A stretch of 64,000 nucleotides of DNA. It comes from Scalesia atractyloides (Eukaryota; Streptophyta; Magnoliopsida; Asterales; Asteraceae). Position numbers and translations under genes: made by a program. Below the pieces are notes generated by a model. It ran no database searches. It saw only the letters and a program-made list of their open reading frames with translations, and was not told where the DNA came from. Positions 12,153 to 24,803 of this stretch are shown piece after piece (the stretch's first letter is position 1; each line of letters opens with the position of its first letter). The stretch lies in the NCBI GenBank assembly GCA_947069175.1, contig CAMTDV010000003.1:31405353-31469352 (forward strand), in the 5' to 3' direction.

Positions 12153-15100
12153 TTACTCGGGTTTCACCTTGATGACATTGACCAAAAGTAGATAATCAAA
12201 ATGTGATATATCAAAGGCTTTGGTAAAAAGATCGGCATGTTGATGATCAGTGTGGATTTTAGCAACATCGATAAGTCTCTTTTCATAACAATCACGTATA
12301 AAATGATACTTAATCTCAATGTGTTTTGTTTTGGAGTGCTGTACAGGATTCCGAGTGATCTGTAAAGCAGCTTCATTATCAACATAAAGAGGAGTAGTTA
12401 GAAATTAAAACCCGTAGTCCCGCATTTGTTGTTGAATCCATAGAACCTGCGAGCAGCAACTAGAAGCCGAAATATACTCAGCCTCACATGTTCATGTAGC
12501 TACACAAGTCTGTTTTTTTTCATTGCCACATGACTAGGCGATTTCCCAAGAAGTGACATCCTGCTGTTGTTGATTTTCTATCGATTTTGCAGCCGCCATG
12601 ATCAGAATCACTGAATGCTGTCAGATCAAAGTTATCATCCTTAGGGTACCATAGACCAGTGTCAGGGCGACCCTTCAAATAACGAAAGATCCTTTAACAG
12701 CCATCAAGTGAGATACCTTCGGACTAGACTGATAGCACGCCAGAAGGCATGTTGGGTACATTATGTCAGGTCTTGAAGCAGTAAGATACATGAGAGATCC
12801 GATCATAGCACGATAGAGAGATGGTTCCACATGTTCACCCATTCTGTATTGAGTAATCCCATGATTTTGAGCTAATGGAGTTCCCAAAGGTTTTGAGTAT
12901 CCATCTGAAATTGCTTGAGAATGTCTCCGACATACTTGGTTTGATGGATAAAATCCCTTCCTTTGATTGCTGAACCTGCAAACCTAAACAGAAAGTCATT
13001 TCTCCCATAGCGCTCATCTCGAACTTCTCCTGCATAACTTGTTCGAATTCTTTGCACATTCGAGTGTTAATAGACCCAAATATAATATCATCAACATAAA
13101 CCTGTACGAGCAACAAGTCCTCGTTTGTTTCCTTGATGAAGAGAGTACAGTCGATCAAGCCTCGTCGAAAACCATTCTTCAACAGATATGTAGACAACGT
13201 TTCATACCAAGCCCTCGGAGCTTGATGAAGACCATATAACGCCTTGTTGAGAAGCCAAACCTTGTCAGGATGGAGTGGATCTTCAAAACCTGGCAGTTGC
13301 TCAACATATACTTCCTCTTCTACCACACCATGAAGAAATGCACTCTTCACATCCATCTAATAAACGGTGAACTTCTTGAAGGACGCATAAGTGAAAAAGA
13401 TCCTTATGGCCTCAAGTCGTGCAATCGGTGCATAAACTTCATTGTAATCAATCCCTTCGACCTGATTATAACCTTGAACAACCAATCGCACTTTGTTTCT
13501 CCCAACAACACCTCGGTCATCCTTCTTGCACCCATCGTGTACCAATCTTCTTGTAGCCGTCAAGCCTGTCAACCAATTTCCAGACGCCTAACTTCTGAAA
13601 CTGTTGAAGTTCTTCCTGCATGGATTCAACCCACGAGTCTTCTTTCATTGCCTCCTTCCAAGATTTAGGTTCTACTTGGAACACATAGCTGGGGAAAGAC
13701 CAATCATTTTGTTCCCCTGATTCCCTGATTTCCGAATACAATCCATCATTCTGGTTGTTCGAAGCTGATTACAAGTCTGCACACCACTCTGGACATCTCC
13801 AATAATATTCTGCTGAGGATGGATACTATGAATACGAGTTTATGGAACATCAGGAACTCGAGAGTCGATACCCAAATTGTTGATATTCAGATCAACAGTT
13901 AAATCGAGAGCTGGATTTGATGACGTTGTAGATGCCTGACCTTCAGTCGTTCCTTGAGGTTGAATATTTGGCGTACGATCTAAAATTCCAGGAACCGCAC
14001 CAGAGGTAGCTTCATTTGCATCATGAAACTCATCATCTTCTGATGAAACATTATAATCCGCAGCGTCTTCGAATTCCTCATTTTGAACAAGATTGTTAAC
14101 CGAAGTCTACACTTAAGGGTTAACAATAATTGGTCGAACTAATGACTAGTCTACTGTAGTATCACTTTCCAATAACATCCTGCAGCAGCTGTTGCATCAT
14201 CAAAAGTTGGCAGATTAAAGGAGTCAAAGAGCCAATCGTAGTCGAACATCCAAGGAGCACCCGGAGCTCTGACTGCTTCTGTATATATCTGAACCTTGAC
14301 TTCACCCCATTCTTCAATGTTCTTCGAAGATAAATTCCCACACCCGGAAATTAGGAGTAGCATATCCAAGAAAGAAACCTTCGATAGCCTTGGGACCAAA
14401 TTTTCCGTGTGGGTCGATCATAGTGCATGGAGCTCCAACAGGTTCTAAGAAAGAAACATCCGGTTTCCTTTTATGTAACAACTCAAAGCATGTCTTCCCA
14501 TGTCTCTTCAGCGTCAGAACTCTATTCATAGTATAGCATGCAGTAGCAACAACTTCTCCCTAAAATTGAACGGGAAGTTCTGATTCTACTAACATGGTTC
14601 TTGCAGTTTCAATAAGAGTTCTATTCTTCCTCTTAGCGACACCATTTTGTTGTGGAGTGTATCGAGAACTATACTCATGCAGAATACCCTTTGAGGGACA
14701 GTACTCATCCATTACTTGATTCTTGAATTCCGTGCCATTGTCGCTTCTGATTCTCCTTACTTTTAGATTATACAAATTTTCTAGCAGAGTCAGGAGATTC
14801 TTGAGGATAGTAGGAACTTCACTCTTGTGTGCCAACATGTTTACCCATGAAAATCTGGAAATATCAATCAATACCAGACAATAAGAATCACCAAAGGTTG
14901 TCTTGTGTTTCATAGGTCCAAAGAGGTCCATATGAAGACGTTCCAGTGGCATATCCATAGTGTTGATCTTCTTCACGGGATGGGATTTTCTAGCTTGCTT
15001 CCCTTTCTGGCAAGATACACAAACGTCTTAAAGATGAAAGTTCTTCACTGGTACACCATTCACTAGATTGTTCTTCACCAAATAGTTCATTTTACTCAGG

Positions 15101-18100
15101 TGAATGTGTCCCATACGTCTGTGCCAAGAGATTGATTCCTTCTCGGTGGCTTTGGAGACAAAACATGTGACTTGTGTAGATGTTGTAATAGCTTGGCTCA
15201 TATCAAGAATATACAATTAATTCTTGGAGCCGACAGGAGAATCCATTCCTTGGGAATCTTAAATCCAGGCTTCAGCACATAACATCCGGTATCATCAAAA
15301 TGTACCGTGAACTTCTTGTCGCAGATTTGGGAAACGCTAAGAAGATTGTGATCAATTTGCCACACATAATTGATCTTGTCAAAGCTCACAACACCATTGG
15401 AGACCATTCCTTCTCCAGTGATATATCCACCTTTGTCACCAGCAAAAGCAACATAACCACCCCTAATACTTTTCACATCATATAGGAGCCGCAAGTCGCC
15501 CGTCATGTGCCTTGATGCTTCACTGTCGACAATCCAATGACTGTTTACAGTTCCTCCTGGAACACCCTGCACATTGCACAAACAAGATTAGTTTGAGATG
15601 GGGACCCAAGCCTTAGTGGTCTTGGGTCGTCCCTTATCTCGAGAAATGTAATCTCAATTTCTTGATGATTTACAAACTGAGAACCTCCTTTTGAACCATT
15701 ACCGGTCTTCTGTTTCCAAGAACCTTGTTTATTACCAGATTTACTATTATTTACAATTTTAACAGTGTCTGGTTTTGTTGACTTTGAAGAACTTTGATCC
15801 TTTTTTGAAGAATTCGATTTTAAAGCTTTCTCAACTGCTTTTACTTGTTTACGTGTTTGTTTCTCTTTTTGATCTTAAATAATTCGTTTATCTTGTGTCG
15901 GAGAAACAGATTTACATTTGCAAGTTGGTTCATGAGGGGTTTTCTCTATACATCTTGATTTGGCAAGATTTTGACAATCCTTTATAATGTAGCCAAATTC
16001 TCCACATTTGACACATGTTCTCCTCTCAACAAAACTAGGAGATCGTGTTTCTCAGCTTGATGTAGAACTTGTGGGTCTTGAGGTACTGGGTTCATTACAT
16101 CCATCAGTGTGTTGGGTGTAATTGTTTTGACTGTTTCTTTTCAAAATCTTAACTTTCTTTACAAAATCAACATTAGATTTTCCTTGAAAAGTTTCGACTT
16201 TATCGGTACCTTTAGAACTCTCAAATTTAACAGTTTTTGCCTTTTTTGGTAGTGAGAGCCTTTTGCTTCAACCTTTGGTTGAGAAACTGTAGGCTTTTCA
16301 ACTTGCTTCCATTGTTTTTTTTGAAGCGGATAATGGTTGTGGTTTGGTGGACTTTTTCTTCTCTAAAGGTTTGGTTGTTGATTTTTCAAAAACCTGATCT
16401 ATAGAAATAGGATTTACATTTTTAATTGGAAAATCTTTATTTGAATAGATTTTCTTATATCCAACCAAGTATACAACAAAATTATCTTCTTTTTGTGTAG
16501 ACACACTTGTCTTCACAGATTTCTTAGGAACGGTCTCTTGTTTCTCAACCGATTGAGTACTAGGAGTAGCAGAAGATTCTACTCTTTTCCTTTCATCAAG
16601 AGGCTGATCCTCATCATCATTTCTTGATTCATCATCTGATGTATCATCCTCCTCTTCATTAGAAGGATTTTGAACAACGTTAGATGATGAATTTTCTGGC
16701 TTGCTCGGTTCTTGAGAGGAATTACCTAGTTTGAACCCTAACCCTGCTGCGAATTCTTCAGGATTCAAAGGTACAGAGGGTTCAAAACAAGGCATCTCCT
16801 CTTCATCAGGCATTTTGGTATAGTTGTGATTCATTGGGGGTGGACACGACTTATACCCTATGCATTGAATATCTCCCTTTAGTTTTTGAACATCAATGAT
16901 ATGATCAAGCACATATTGGGAGTTAGAATAACTTCCAATTTGCGTTTGATCGAATCATATTCGCATTTGGTGATGGCTAACTCTTTCTTTGTTTCTTCTA
17001 GGAGATTAATGTAGTTATTAAATACTGTCTGTTTATTAAAACAGTTTTTGTCAATTCAGAAACACTTTCTTAAGGGTTTCTATTACAGATTTGAATTATT
17101 TTCCATTTCTAGTTAGCGCCAAATTTGCCTCTTTATATTTTGATAATTCAACAAATAAATTCTGATTATGACTGTTGACGATTTCATATTTTATTTTCAA
17201 CTCAACACAGTCATTGCAAATAGTAGGAGGGTCAGAATTTACCTGTTTTGAAGAACCTTCAACATTTGCCATAAAGGCAGTGTGATGAGGAAAGGCTGCA
17301 CCATCTGTAGAGAGTGTCTCTGTCTCTTTTACCATAGCTTCTGCATTCCTCGTCATACCTACCTTTTCAGATTTCAACATCCCAGCTTCACTCAGCAACT
17401 CTTCAACCTCAGCATCACTTCCTTTCTTCTCACTAGAATCTGATCCATAACCATCTGAACTTGAACATTCTTCATTAGAACTACCAGCATCCCCAGATGT
17501 ATCATCATTATTTGGAGTGTTGATGTTGTGATCATGCTTGATTTGATCCACGATCTTCGCATAGCATGCAGTTCTTCCGTTGTTCTCAATTCCCAACTGT
17601 ACTGACCAATCGCATCATTCATCAGACTGAACTACCAAAGCTCTATGCGTGTTTGAAGGTCCTGATTGATTGGTAGTATTTGAGTTGCCAACAGCTACCA
17701 TTCTTCTCATTGTTGTACTGAGCTGTGTTGGATGGTTGAGATTGATTTTGAAAGGGGTTGTGATTTCCTTCCTTGCTGGGTCTTGTGCATTCCTGCTTGA
17801 AGTGACCTCTTTCTCCACAGTTGAAGCAAGTAACGGTGGTTTTATCAAAGCCGTATTTGGTATCTTTCTTGCTTTCCAAACTGGTTCTACCCGTTCTTCT
17901 CATATAATCCTTCGCTCTTCTCATAGCGCTTGCAAATGCCCACTTGATGTCCATTAGCTCCATTTCATCTTGGTCAATTTGTTCATAGTCTCCGTTTGTC
18001 AAATTGATGTTCCCTATTTGACCTGCAACTAAACCACAATACGCACTGACCATGGTATTTAGAACTTTTGCATGTTCCTGTGCAACTTCTACGTTGATTT

Positions 18101-19119
18101 TGGAGAGATCTGACGTGTCAAGTTTGACAGTGTTTGGATTTGCAGATTGACTGTTGCTTCCATAGAAAGCTTGTTGAGGAGCTTGCTGTGGAGCTTTATG
18201 CGCTAAATCCCTTGGCTGTGGAAGGAAGGCTTTCGGATCAAAAGCTTGTCCATAAGCTTGATTACTTGAACCTGTAGACTGACTTTGAACTGGTTGGGGT
18301 AGAAAAGGGTTCACGTTTGACACAAACGCGGTATGCGGCTTTGGTTGCTGACTTGAGCTTGTACCTGTATTTATACCTCGAAAATACATCTCAGGGTTCT
18401 GTGGAACGGTGACTCGTTGTGCCTTCCAGAGCTCTTCTTCATTCTTGTTCTCTAGTTTCTGCACAAATTCATAAATACTAATTGAGTACAAAACGCCTGT
18501 ATATTTTAAAAGATCAATAAATTGACCCCGTTTTGGTGGTAAAGCATCAACAAATTACATCACAATTTCTTGTGGTGCTGCTAACACTTTATACGAGTAC
18601 ATTTCATTGAGAAGATGATAAAACCGAGTGGTCATATCATTCAAGGTTTCGTTCTCCATGAACACGAGACCTTCAGACTCTTTCTTGAGTAGATCATGCC
18701 GAATCTTCCTAGTAGCAGCGTTACCTTAACCTCTTGCTTCCAAAGTGTCCCACAAATTTTTCGTTGTAGTACAATACACAAACTGATGATACATGTCTTT
18801 ATGAAGAGCTTGTGTGAGGATAGCAAACGCCTTCTTCTCTAGATCGTAAGCTTTCTTGTCACTTTCGTCTAGATTGGCCAATGAGGTTGGATTTGATCCA
18901 GCTTCTTCAAGTGATTCCTTGTAGGGGGAAACACGTCCACAATTCTGTGTTCTGTCCAAGAACGTATGTATGAAAACGACTTTTCCAAGAAGGATAATCA
19001 TTCATATGATTTAGCTTGGGCGGATGGTAGTTACTCCCTGTTTCACTTTCGCTCATTAACAGAGTTTGGATACTTTGATTCTGATTTGCAACACATGCCC
19101 ATTGATTTCCAGAGATCAT
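12153..19119 (-). pseudogene. Copia gag-pol of element B (degenerate)
   Basis: Order on the minus strand: Gag from ATG at 19117-19119; zinc knuckle CFNCGERGHFKQEC near 17.8 kb; a long acidic, Ser-rich stretch; a second knuckle CVKCGEFGYIIKDC near 16.0 kb with Tyr for the His ligand; protease region WIVDSEASRHMTG (15.5 kb) where the usual Asp-Ser-Gly is Asp-Ser-Glu; integrase with HMDLFGP, RSDNGTEF and NGVAKRKNR, the last having Lys for the catalytic Glu; RT with KSAFLHG, ALYGLHQAPRAWY and VYVDDIIFGS (about 13.1 kb); RNase H with SDSDHGG, CEAEYI and NPVQHSKTKHIEIKYHF. The stop is at 12153-12155. RT motifs fit the SIRE lineage. Stops, shifts and the changed active sites in protease and integrase mean it cannot encode a working set. 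Confidence 0.93.
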
Positions 19120-19911
19120 TGTTGTATGTTGAGGCAGCAAAGATTTTACCCATGATGTTGTAGAGCTTTGCGAAGACTCCTGATTTAAGCTTGAACAACT
19201 CCAATCCCACGGGTTAGAACTAATTATATTTTCTTGTTTTATGAAAATTTAATGGTTTTAAAGTTTCAAAATTATAATTACCTTTTAAAATTCACAGATC
19301 TGAAAATATGACAAATTCTGAAAATCATAAAGCTTTGGAAAACACAAAAAACAAACAACAACGAAAGTTATTCGTACAAACCAAGTTCGTGCAAATAAAC
19401 AACTCTTTCGTGCGAAACAAGGATGTTTTGTGCGAGACAGCTGTTTCGTGCGGGTCAGATGTTTCGTGCGGGTCAGATATTTAGTGCGAATTAACTCAGT
19501 CGCACAAACTGTTTTGTCAGCGTTTTCTAGAGGAACCTTTTCAGAAATGGTTTGGTGAAAAATTTCCTTTCTTGTGTAGACCTGCTTTTATGCTTACCTA
19601 CTTTTAGTTAAAACACAGATTTTAACAGTCAACAGTCCAAGTCCAGATCCAAGTCAGAAAATGTCAACCCTACCAAAACTAATCAGATTCAAATTTTTGC
19701 AGATTTCTTCTTCAAGGGTGTTCTTCAGAAAAAATTTACCATAAAAATTTTCTGCGTGCAATAGATTTTAACCAAGTTTTAAGTTAGTTATCTTATCCAA
19801 AACTTAAGTTTTCTGCTGGAGATTCAAGAACACTTCAGAAATCTTCAAACTAGCTCAGACACAACTAAGCCCGGTTTTGAACAAGAAAAGAGCCAAAGCT
19901 CTGATACCACT
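19120..19911 (-). other. Leader and primer-binding site of element B
   Basis: The primer-binding site TGGTATCAGAGC is read on the minus strand at 19898-19909, two bases from the 5' LTR. The leader at about 19370-19510 carries another array of TTCGTGCG/TTCGTACA motifs. No ORF is supported. Confidence 0.8.
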
Positions 19912-20628
19912 TGTAGGTCCACCTGAGGATGTCAAACCTATTCCTTGTTCATATGACACACACACAAGTGCGGAATCCAAGTGTGCATGCAACCAAAGCA
20001 AAGTAAAGAACACGGGGTAACCAAAGATTCACTATCTTGATTAATGATTGAGAACAAGTACAAACATAAACACACTATGCTCGTATGACTCAAACAAACT
20101 TGTTGTGTTCTTGTGTCTTCGTCTTCAGAGATAATCAACTGAACCAGCTGCAAGTCTAACTGAAGGGATAACTAGCTAATCAACCAACACTGACTGATAG
20201 GTGCATGTCTGCTTATATAGTGTCTGTCTAGACATTCGTACGAAACATGATTCTAGACATACGGAACACACTATTTCACACGAGACACATCTCTAGAATT
20301 TTGGTACGAGACAACTGTTTCGTACAAAATACTTCACTCGTACGAAACTACTAATTGATTCGTACAAAACACATGTTTCATATGAAACATGTCATCCGCA
20401 CAGAATTTTCATTCTTGGAGAACGTGTGTAGACATGACGTTTACAAGACTCAACGGTATGCACATATGCAACCGTTTAACACAGACAAGCTAAGATGTCA
20501 TACTAGATCAAGATAGAAGGATATCTCGATCTGTTCGACACGACCAAACCTATACAGACACTTGAGCAAAGACCGTACAATTACAATTGTAATTAAGAAC
20601 AAGCGACAGACACAAAAGTGTATCAACA
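19912..20628 (-). repeat. 5' LTR of element B
   Basis: The 717-bp mate of 9695-10410 with the same TGTAGG...CAACA ends. It includes the TCGTACGA array at about 20230-20410. Directly to the right the reading of element C resumes at 20629. Confidence 0.93.
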
Positions 20629-21693
20629 GGTTTTCGTTAAGGATGATTCTGATGATGAGACAGTCAAATACATGGTGAAGGTATAGGTGACTTCCCAACC
20701 TTTCAAGAAATGTTTGCTGAAGAAACTAACAATTTGTTAAAATGAAGAGTTGAAGAAACCGTGAAGGATGGAAATGTGCCAAGACGTTTATCGAAAGAAG
20801 AGGTTGTTGAAGCAAAAAAGACATGGTTTAGGGAGTTACCCAAAGAAAGAAAGTTTCAACGACCGCTATCCTTCTTCACTCGTGATCAAGATAAGTCGTT
20901 GGGAGACATATTAAGCTGGGGTTGGATTCCTGAACTAGATGTTTATGCAATAAAGTGGGAGTTTGACGTACGGTACCTCAGGTACATAAGTGATATTAAA
21001 ACATTGCCATTGTAGGACGTTGAAGAGTTGTGTCAAACAAAGAATATCAAATTTTTGATAAAATTTCATGATAAAAGACTGTGGAAGTTAATCAAGTATG
21101 AAGCTGCTCGCAGTTTTCACAATCAGGTCCCACACATTCCAAAGAAAAAATCAAGATAGACCCAGTTACCAAAGAAAAAGATGTCATTTTAATTGTGAAG
21201 CGGCCACGTGCAATGAAGAATATGCCGCTGATGAAGATTGAGCAAGATTTCTATGAATTATTTAAATGGTGGTAGTACGACATCGAGATAGGCGAAATAG
21301 TGATAGTTTTAAAGGCTGAAGGCTTATGGAGAGCCATTAGGATACTAGACCCGATGTGCCTAGTTAATTGTTCAAAGAAGATGTTGAATGCTTTTTCTAC
21401 AACAAGATTTGTTATCAAGCCATAGAGAAGGTTTAGGCTATGCAATACCAAGGTGTAATCAACGTATGTTATGCACATGGTTTTAACTCGGGAAAAATGT
21501 GGAGATCTAAATGGCGTGAGCTGGAAAGAGTTGAGTTTATGAAGTAGATTCGTAAAGAAAAAAGGATTGATGCAGTTACAAAGAAAGCTTCAATCAGAAG
21601 ATTTCAGTTCGTTAAATGGGCTCCAGCGACAGATCAGACACCTATACCGAGTGAAGAAAGAAGAAAACCTAGAAAGAATCTATTCGGAAGATG
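20629..21693 (+). pseudogene. Element C unknown ORF, 3' part
   Basis: This continues the ORF broken by B. The best open piece (about 20761-21015) includes TWFRELPKERKFQRPLSFF, LGDILSWGWIPELDVYAIKW and SDIKTLPL. After a stop it goes on with DVEELCQTKNIKFLIKF and ends RKPRKNLFGR with TGA at 21691-21693, about 50 bp before the polypurine tract. The Trp- and Lys-rich composition and ordered-looking segments suggest a folded domain, but I recognise no family with known function. Confidence 0.65.
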
Positions 21694-21757
21694 AAAGATT
21701 AACGTTATAATTATTTTGAAGACTGGCCAACACTATGAAAATATCCAAGGGGGAGTT

Positions 21758-22163
21758 TGTTAATGCAGTATGTCTATCGGCTACGTCTTAGGGTCATGTT
21801 TGTGTATGTAATAGGGCTTAAATGTTAGATTTGAATATTTATGTGGTTAACTTCGCACAAATTGAAGTTTCACCTCGTACGAAGGTAAGCTGGGTCACTT
21901 CGTGCAAAGAGACTCACCTCGCACGAAGTGAAGTGTCTATATATATGTGTGCTAGGTGCTTGAGTCTGTATGCCGTTTTGTTGACTGATACGACGAAGCC
22001 CTCTTAAATTTCTCTCAGTATTGTAAACGTTAATCAGTATTAATGAGATAAAGTGTTTAAACAGTAAATCTTGAACTTATCATTAGTTTAATATGAATTC
22101 CGCGCATATTGAACTAGGCAAACATATTAGGACCTGAGCTTGTTGGATGAGCAGATCCTCACA
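21758..22163 (+). repeat. 3' LTR of element C
   Basis: The 406-bp LTR follows the polypurine tract AAGGGGGA. It starts TGTTAATGCAGTATG and ends ATCCTCACA. It retains the fuller array of CTCGTACGAA-type motifs (about 21860-21925). Its last 106 bp form an inverted repeat with the next segment. Confidence 0.9.
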
Positions 22164-22284
22164 AGCTCTGATACCACTTGTAAGGATCTATTCATCCAAT
22201 AAGCTCATGTCCTAATCTGTTTGCCTAGTTCAATATGCGCGGAATTCATGTTAAATTAGTGACAAGTTCAAGATTTACTGTTTA
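22164..22284 (-). repeat. Inverted LTR/PBS fragment of a C-family element
   Basis: On the minus strand this reads the last 106 bp of a C-type LTR (22179-22284), two bases, then TGGTATCAGAGC (22165-22176), and it stops at the end of that 12-base site, one base from C's 3' LTR. It is broken at 22284 by the LTR of element E. Together with C's LTR end it forms a 106-bp inverted repeat with a 15-bp spacer. Confidence 0.85.
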
Positions 22285-24769
22285 TGTCACACCCCAACCG
22301 ATGGCGGAAACATTGGAGTGAGACGACTAGATTGCTCATTGCATCCTAACACTATTCACGACAATATTTAAATCAACCAAATTTCATTTCATTCAATCAT
22401 CCAATGTCATATTACAACAAAATCCAAATAAGAGTAACATCAACGAAATAAGTTCAACAATAACATGATAATTAACTTAGTATTCTACGCGTGTTTCTAT
22501 GCCATTCCTACTAAGTTCCATCATACAACTTCATCAACCTGCAACATGTTAAAAAGTATAGTTCAATAACAAAGTATTGGCGAGTACACAAGTTTAATAT
22601 CATAGCATAAGTATAAAATCCAATTAAACAAATCCACATGATTAGCTAGCATACAAGATAAATGTAAACAAGGCATGTGAATCTAAAAGTCAATCCTCTA
22701 GTGTAGCGCAAAATAGATTTCAACTTAACAATGACCACAAGAATACGGGCGGTGCGTCACTCCTATAGTGCTACATGTTAAGGGAGGCTCGATCAAAGTT
22801 AATGACATTTAGATCACATAAGAATGTACCAAGTAACAATTCAAGTAGCATAAGACTAAAATATGTTGATGGATTGTTTGTGTGTAGAATAAAGTGTGAT
22901 TTAGTGTAGTTTTAGTAAATTAATCATGTTGCACCCAAATAGTGGAAAGCATAAAAAGGGTCGAGTGTACTCACGGTTTTGCAAGGTATTATCCGTGAGA
23001 GAGTTAGGTTGATTTAGGGGTTGGAACACCAAGTTTATCCTACACAGGCAAACGTAGGTGTATGAGTATTAGATTGACGGGGAGTTTAATGAGTTTAGGA
23101 ATTTAAAATGTACGAGAAAGTATATATACGAAAGTATTTATCTAGACATTTAACGCTCGTTTTTGACACTAATAAGCCCCGAATGGTGTTTGTGTTTTTA
23201 TGGGTCATGCCCAATGAATCGTAACGATTGTTATGGCTAAGATAAAATAACCTACTTTTTAAGACAACTAACCATTTGGTCATAGTCTAAGTTTCGGTTA
23301 TATTATGTATTTACATATAGTTATATTACTACTAATTAATCATATAGTTCATGTATTTCATGGAAGTCATGTAAGTCATGCATGGAGGTAGGAGGATAAC
23401 CATCCTAAACCTCTTTCATAGATTCACCATTACACAAGATTGACACAAGGACAATCCGGATGATCAAGAATTATAGAAATCATCAGGTGGGGGTGGGTTG
23501 AATAGTTGATGGCCAAGGCCTTCATGTAATCATACCTACACCATCACAAGCTTGAAAGCTCGGATGGCTCAACACTTGTGGGTTGAAACCCTAGTAAAAC
23601 CACAAGTTTAGAGGCATGTTATGCCTATTGATTTTGTATGAACAAGTCTAGCTAGCTCACTAACCATAAACTTGGTTAGAGGCATAAGTAGCATAGAGTT
23701 GTTATGTTTTAAAAAAACAAGTTATAAGTTTATCTTCCAAAACAGAAAGTTTGGCCCCAAAAATGGTATTGTTCCACCTTGTTTTTCCATGGAAAACCTA
23801 TGGTAACATCCCATAGGGCTTATCAAACAATTTTGAGGAAGAAAACATAAAGAACACTTCGAAAATCTTAAAGTTTAAAAAGATAAAAATGGGTAGAAAA
23901 TTTATGGCACTTTGGACCTCAAAAATGGTGAGGTTTCACCTTAGTTTGCCCAAGCAAACTTGTGAAAACCTTTCTAGAGCTTATCCAAGTGTTTTAGAAG
24001 AAGAAATAAGGAAGAATTAGTTGAAGAAGTGAGTTAGAACTCACAAAAAAACTCAAATATTGCTGCTGTGTTTTTTGAATATGTTAGGGACTTTGAGAGT
24101 GTTTTTGAAGTGTTTGGAGGCTTGTAAAAGTGGGCAATGGATGGGGTAAAGGTGGTTTATATAGGGAAGGGATTAGGTTTTCAATGGGTTGGGCTTTGGA
24201 CAAGATTAGAGGTGTTTAAACTTCAAACAAGCCCAAAACATCAACATATGGCAGCCCATTCTTTTTGTTTTTTTTGTTAATTAATTTATATAAAGGGTTT
24301 TAATTGTTATTTAATTAATGTATTTTATATGTGTGACATGTATGGGTCTTGTAATGGCCTAATGTTATGCACATTATAGTTTTAAAACCCAAAAAAAAAA
24401 ACAACTATGTAACAAGTATATTTTTTAACATAATGTGACAAGATTTTATGATAATGGAAGCTTGAATTCTTTGAATAACATCACTAATTGTCTTTCTTGG
24501 GTTTAGTATAAGATTTATAAACATTCATCAAACATTTACACGTTGTTGTGAATTGATTTATGAAGAAGTAAAGTATCGTATGATCATAAGTTTAAACATG
24601 AACAAGGTTTGCGAATTTCGTATAATTGATTAATCTTGATTGCAATCAAATCCTTAGAATCCAATGAATTGAAAATAGAAATACGATTACAAGGTTTGGA
24701 CTTTCCAAAAAAATAGAAACACGAAGCAGACTTTCTAAAAACGGGAATATACAAATGCGAAGCATTACA
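22285..24769 (-). repeat. 3' LTR of chromovirus E
   Basis: The 2,485-bp LTR has left end TGTCACACCCC and right end GCATTACA, next to the minus-strand polypurine tract (GGAGGGGAGA, about 24771-24780). The long LTR and adjacent chromodomain-type pol fit the Tekay group of Gypsy chromoviruses. It is non-coding and AT-rich. The 5 bases before it are GTTTA; the mate LTR has been lost. Confidence 0.85.
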
Positions 24770-24803
24770 GTCTCCCCTCCTTTAGTGAATTCCGTAACGA
24801 AAT

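Larger units (their letters stand above)
9695..20628 (-). mobile_element. SIRE-like Copia retrotransposon B (complete, decayed), nested in C
   Basis: The element is 10.9 kb with two LTRs of 716 and 717 bp, a primer-binding site, gag-pol in Copia order (Gag, protease, integrase, RT, RNase H) and a polypurine tract. The target duplication is GGTTG on the left (9690-9694) and GGTTT on the right (20629-20633), one mismatch. By eye the LTRs differ at about 25-35 positions, mostly transitions, so the insertion is fairly young. It lacks the extra ORF that its relative D carries downstream of pol. The coding part has many stops and shifts. Confidence 0.92.
6422..22163 (+). mobile_element. Non-autonomous Copia-like LTR element C, split by element B
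   Basis: Both LTRs (6422-6804 and 21758-22163), a primer-binding site, and a polypurine tract (AAGGGGGA, 21747-21754) are present. After removal of nested B (9695-20628) the internal part is about 4.0 kb. It contains no reverse transcriptase, integrase, protease or zinc-knuckle Gag, only a decayed long ORF of unknown function. The LTRs differ by many substitutions and a gap of about 23 bp, so C is older than B. The left flank is GTGCA; no matching copy follows the 3' LTR, where an inverted LTR fragment abuts instead. It must have been mobilised by enzymes of another element. Confidence 0.8.

Noticed and set aside
6417..22168. A target duplication for element C
   Set aside because: GTGCA on the left has no counterpart after the 3' LTR, where the inverted LTR fragment starts.
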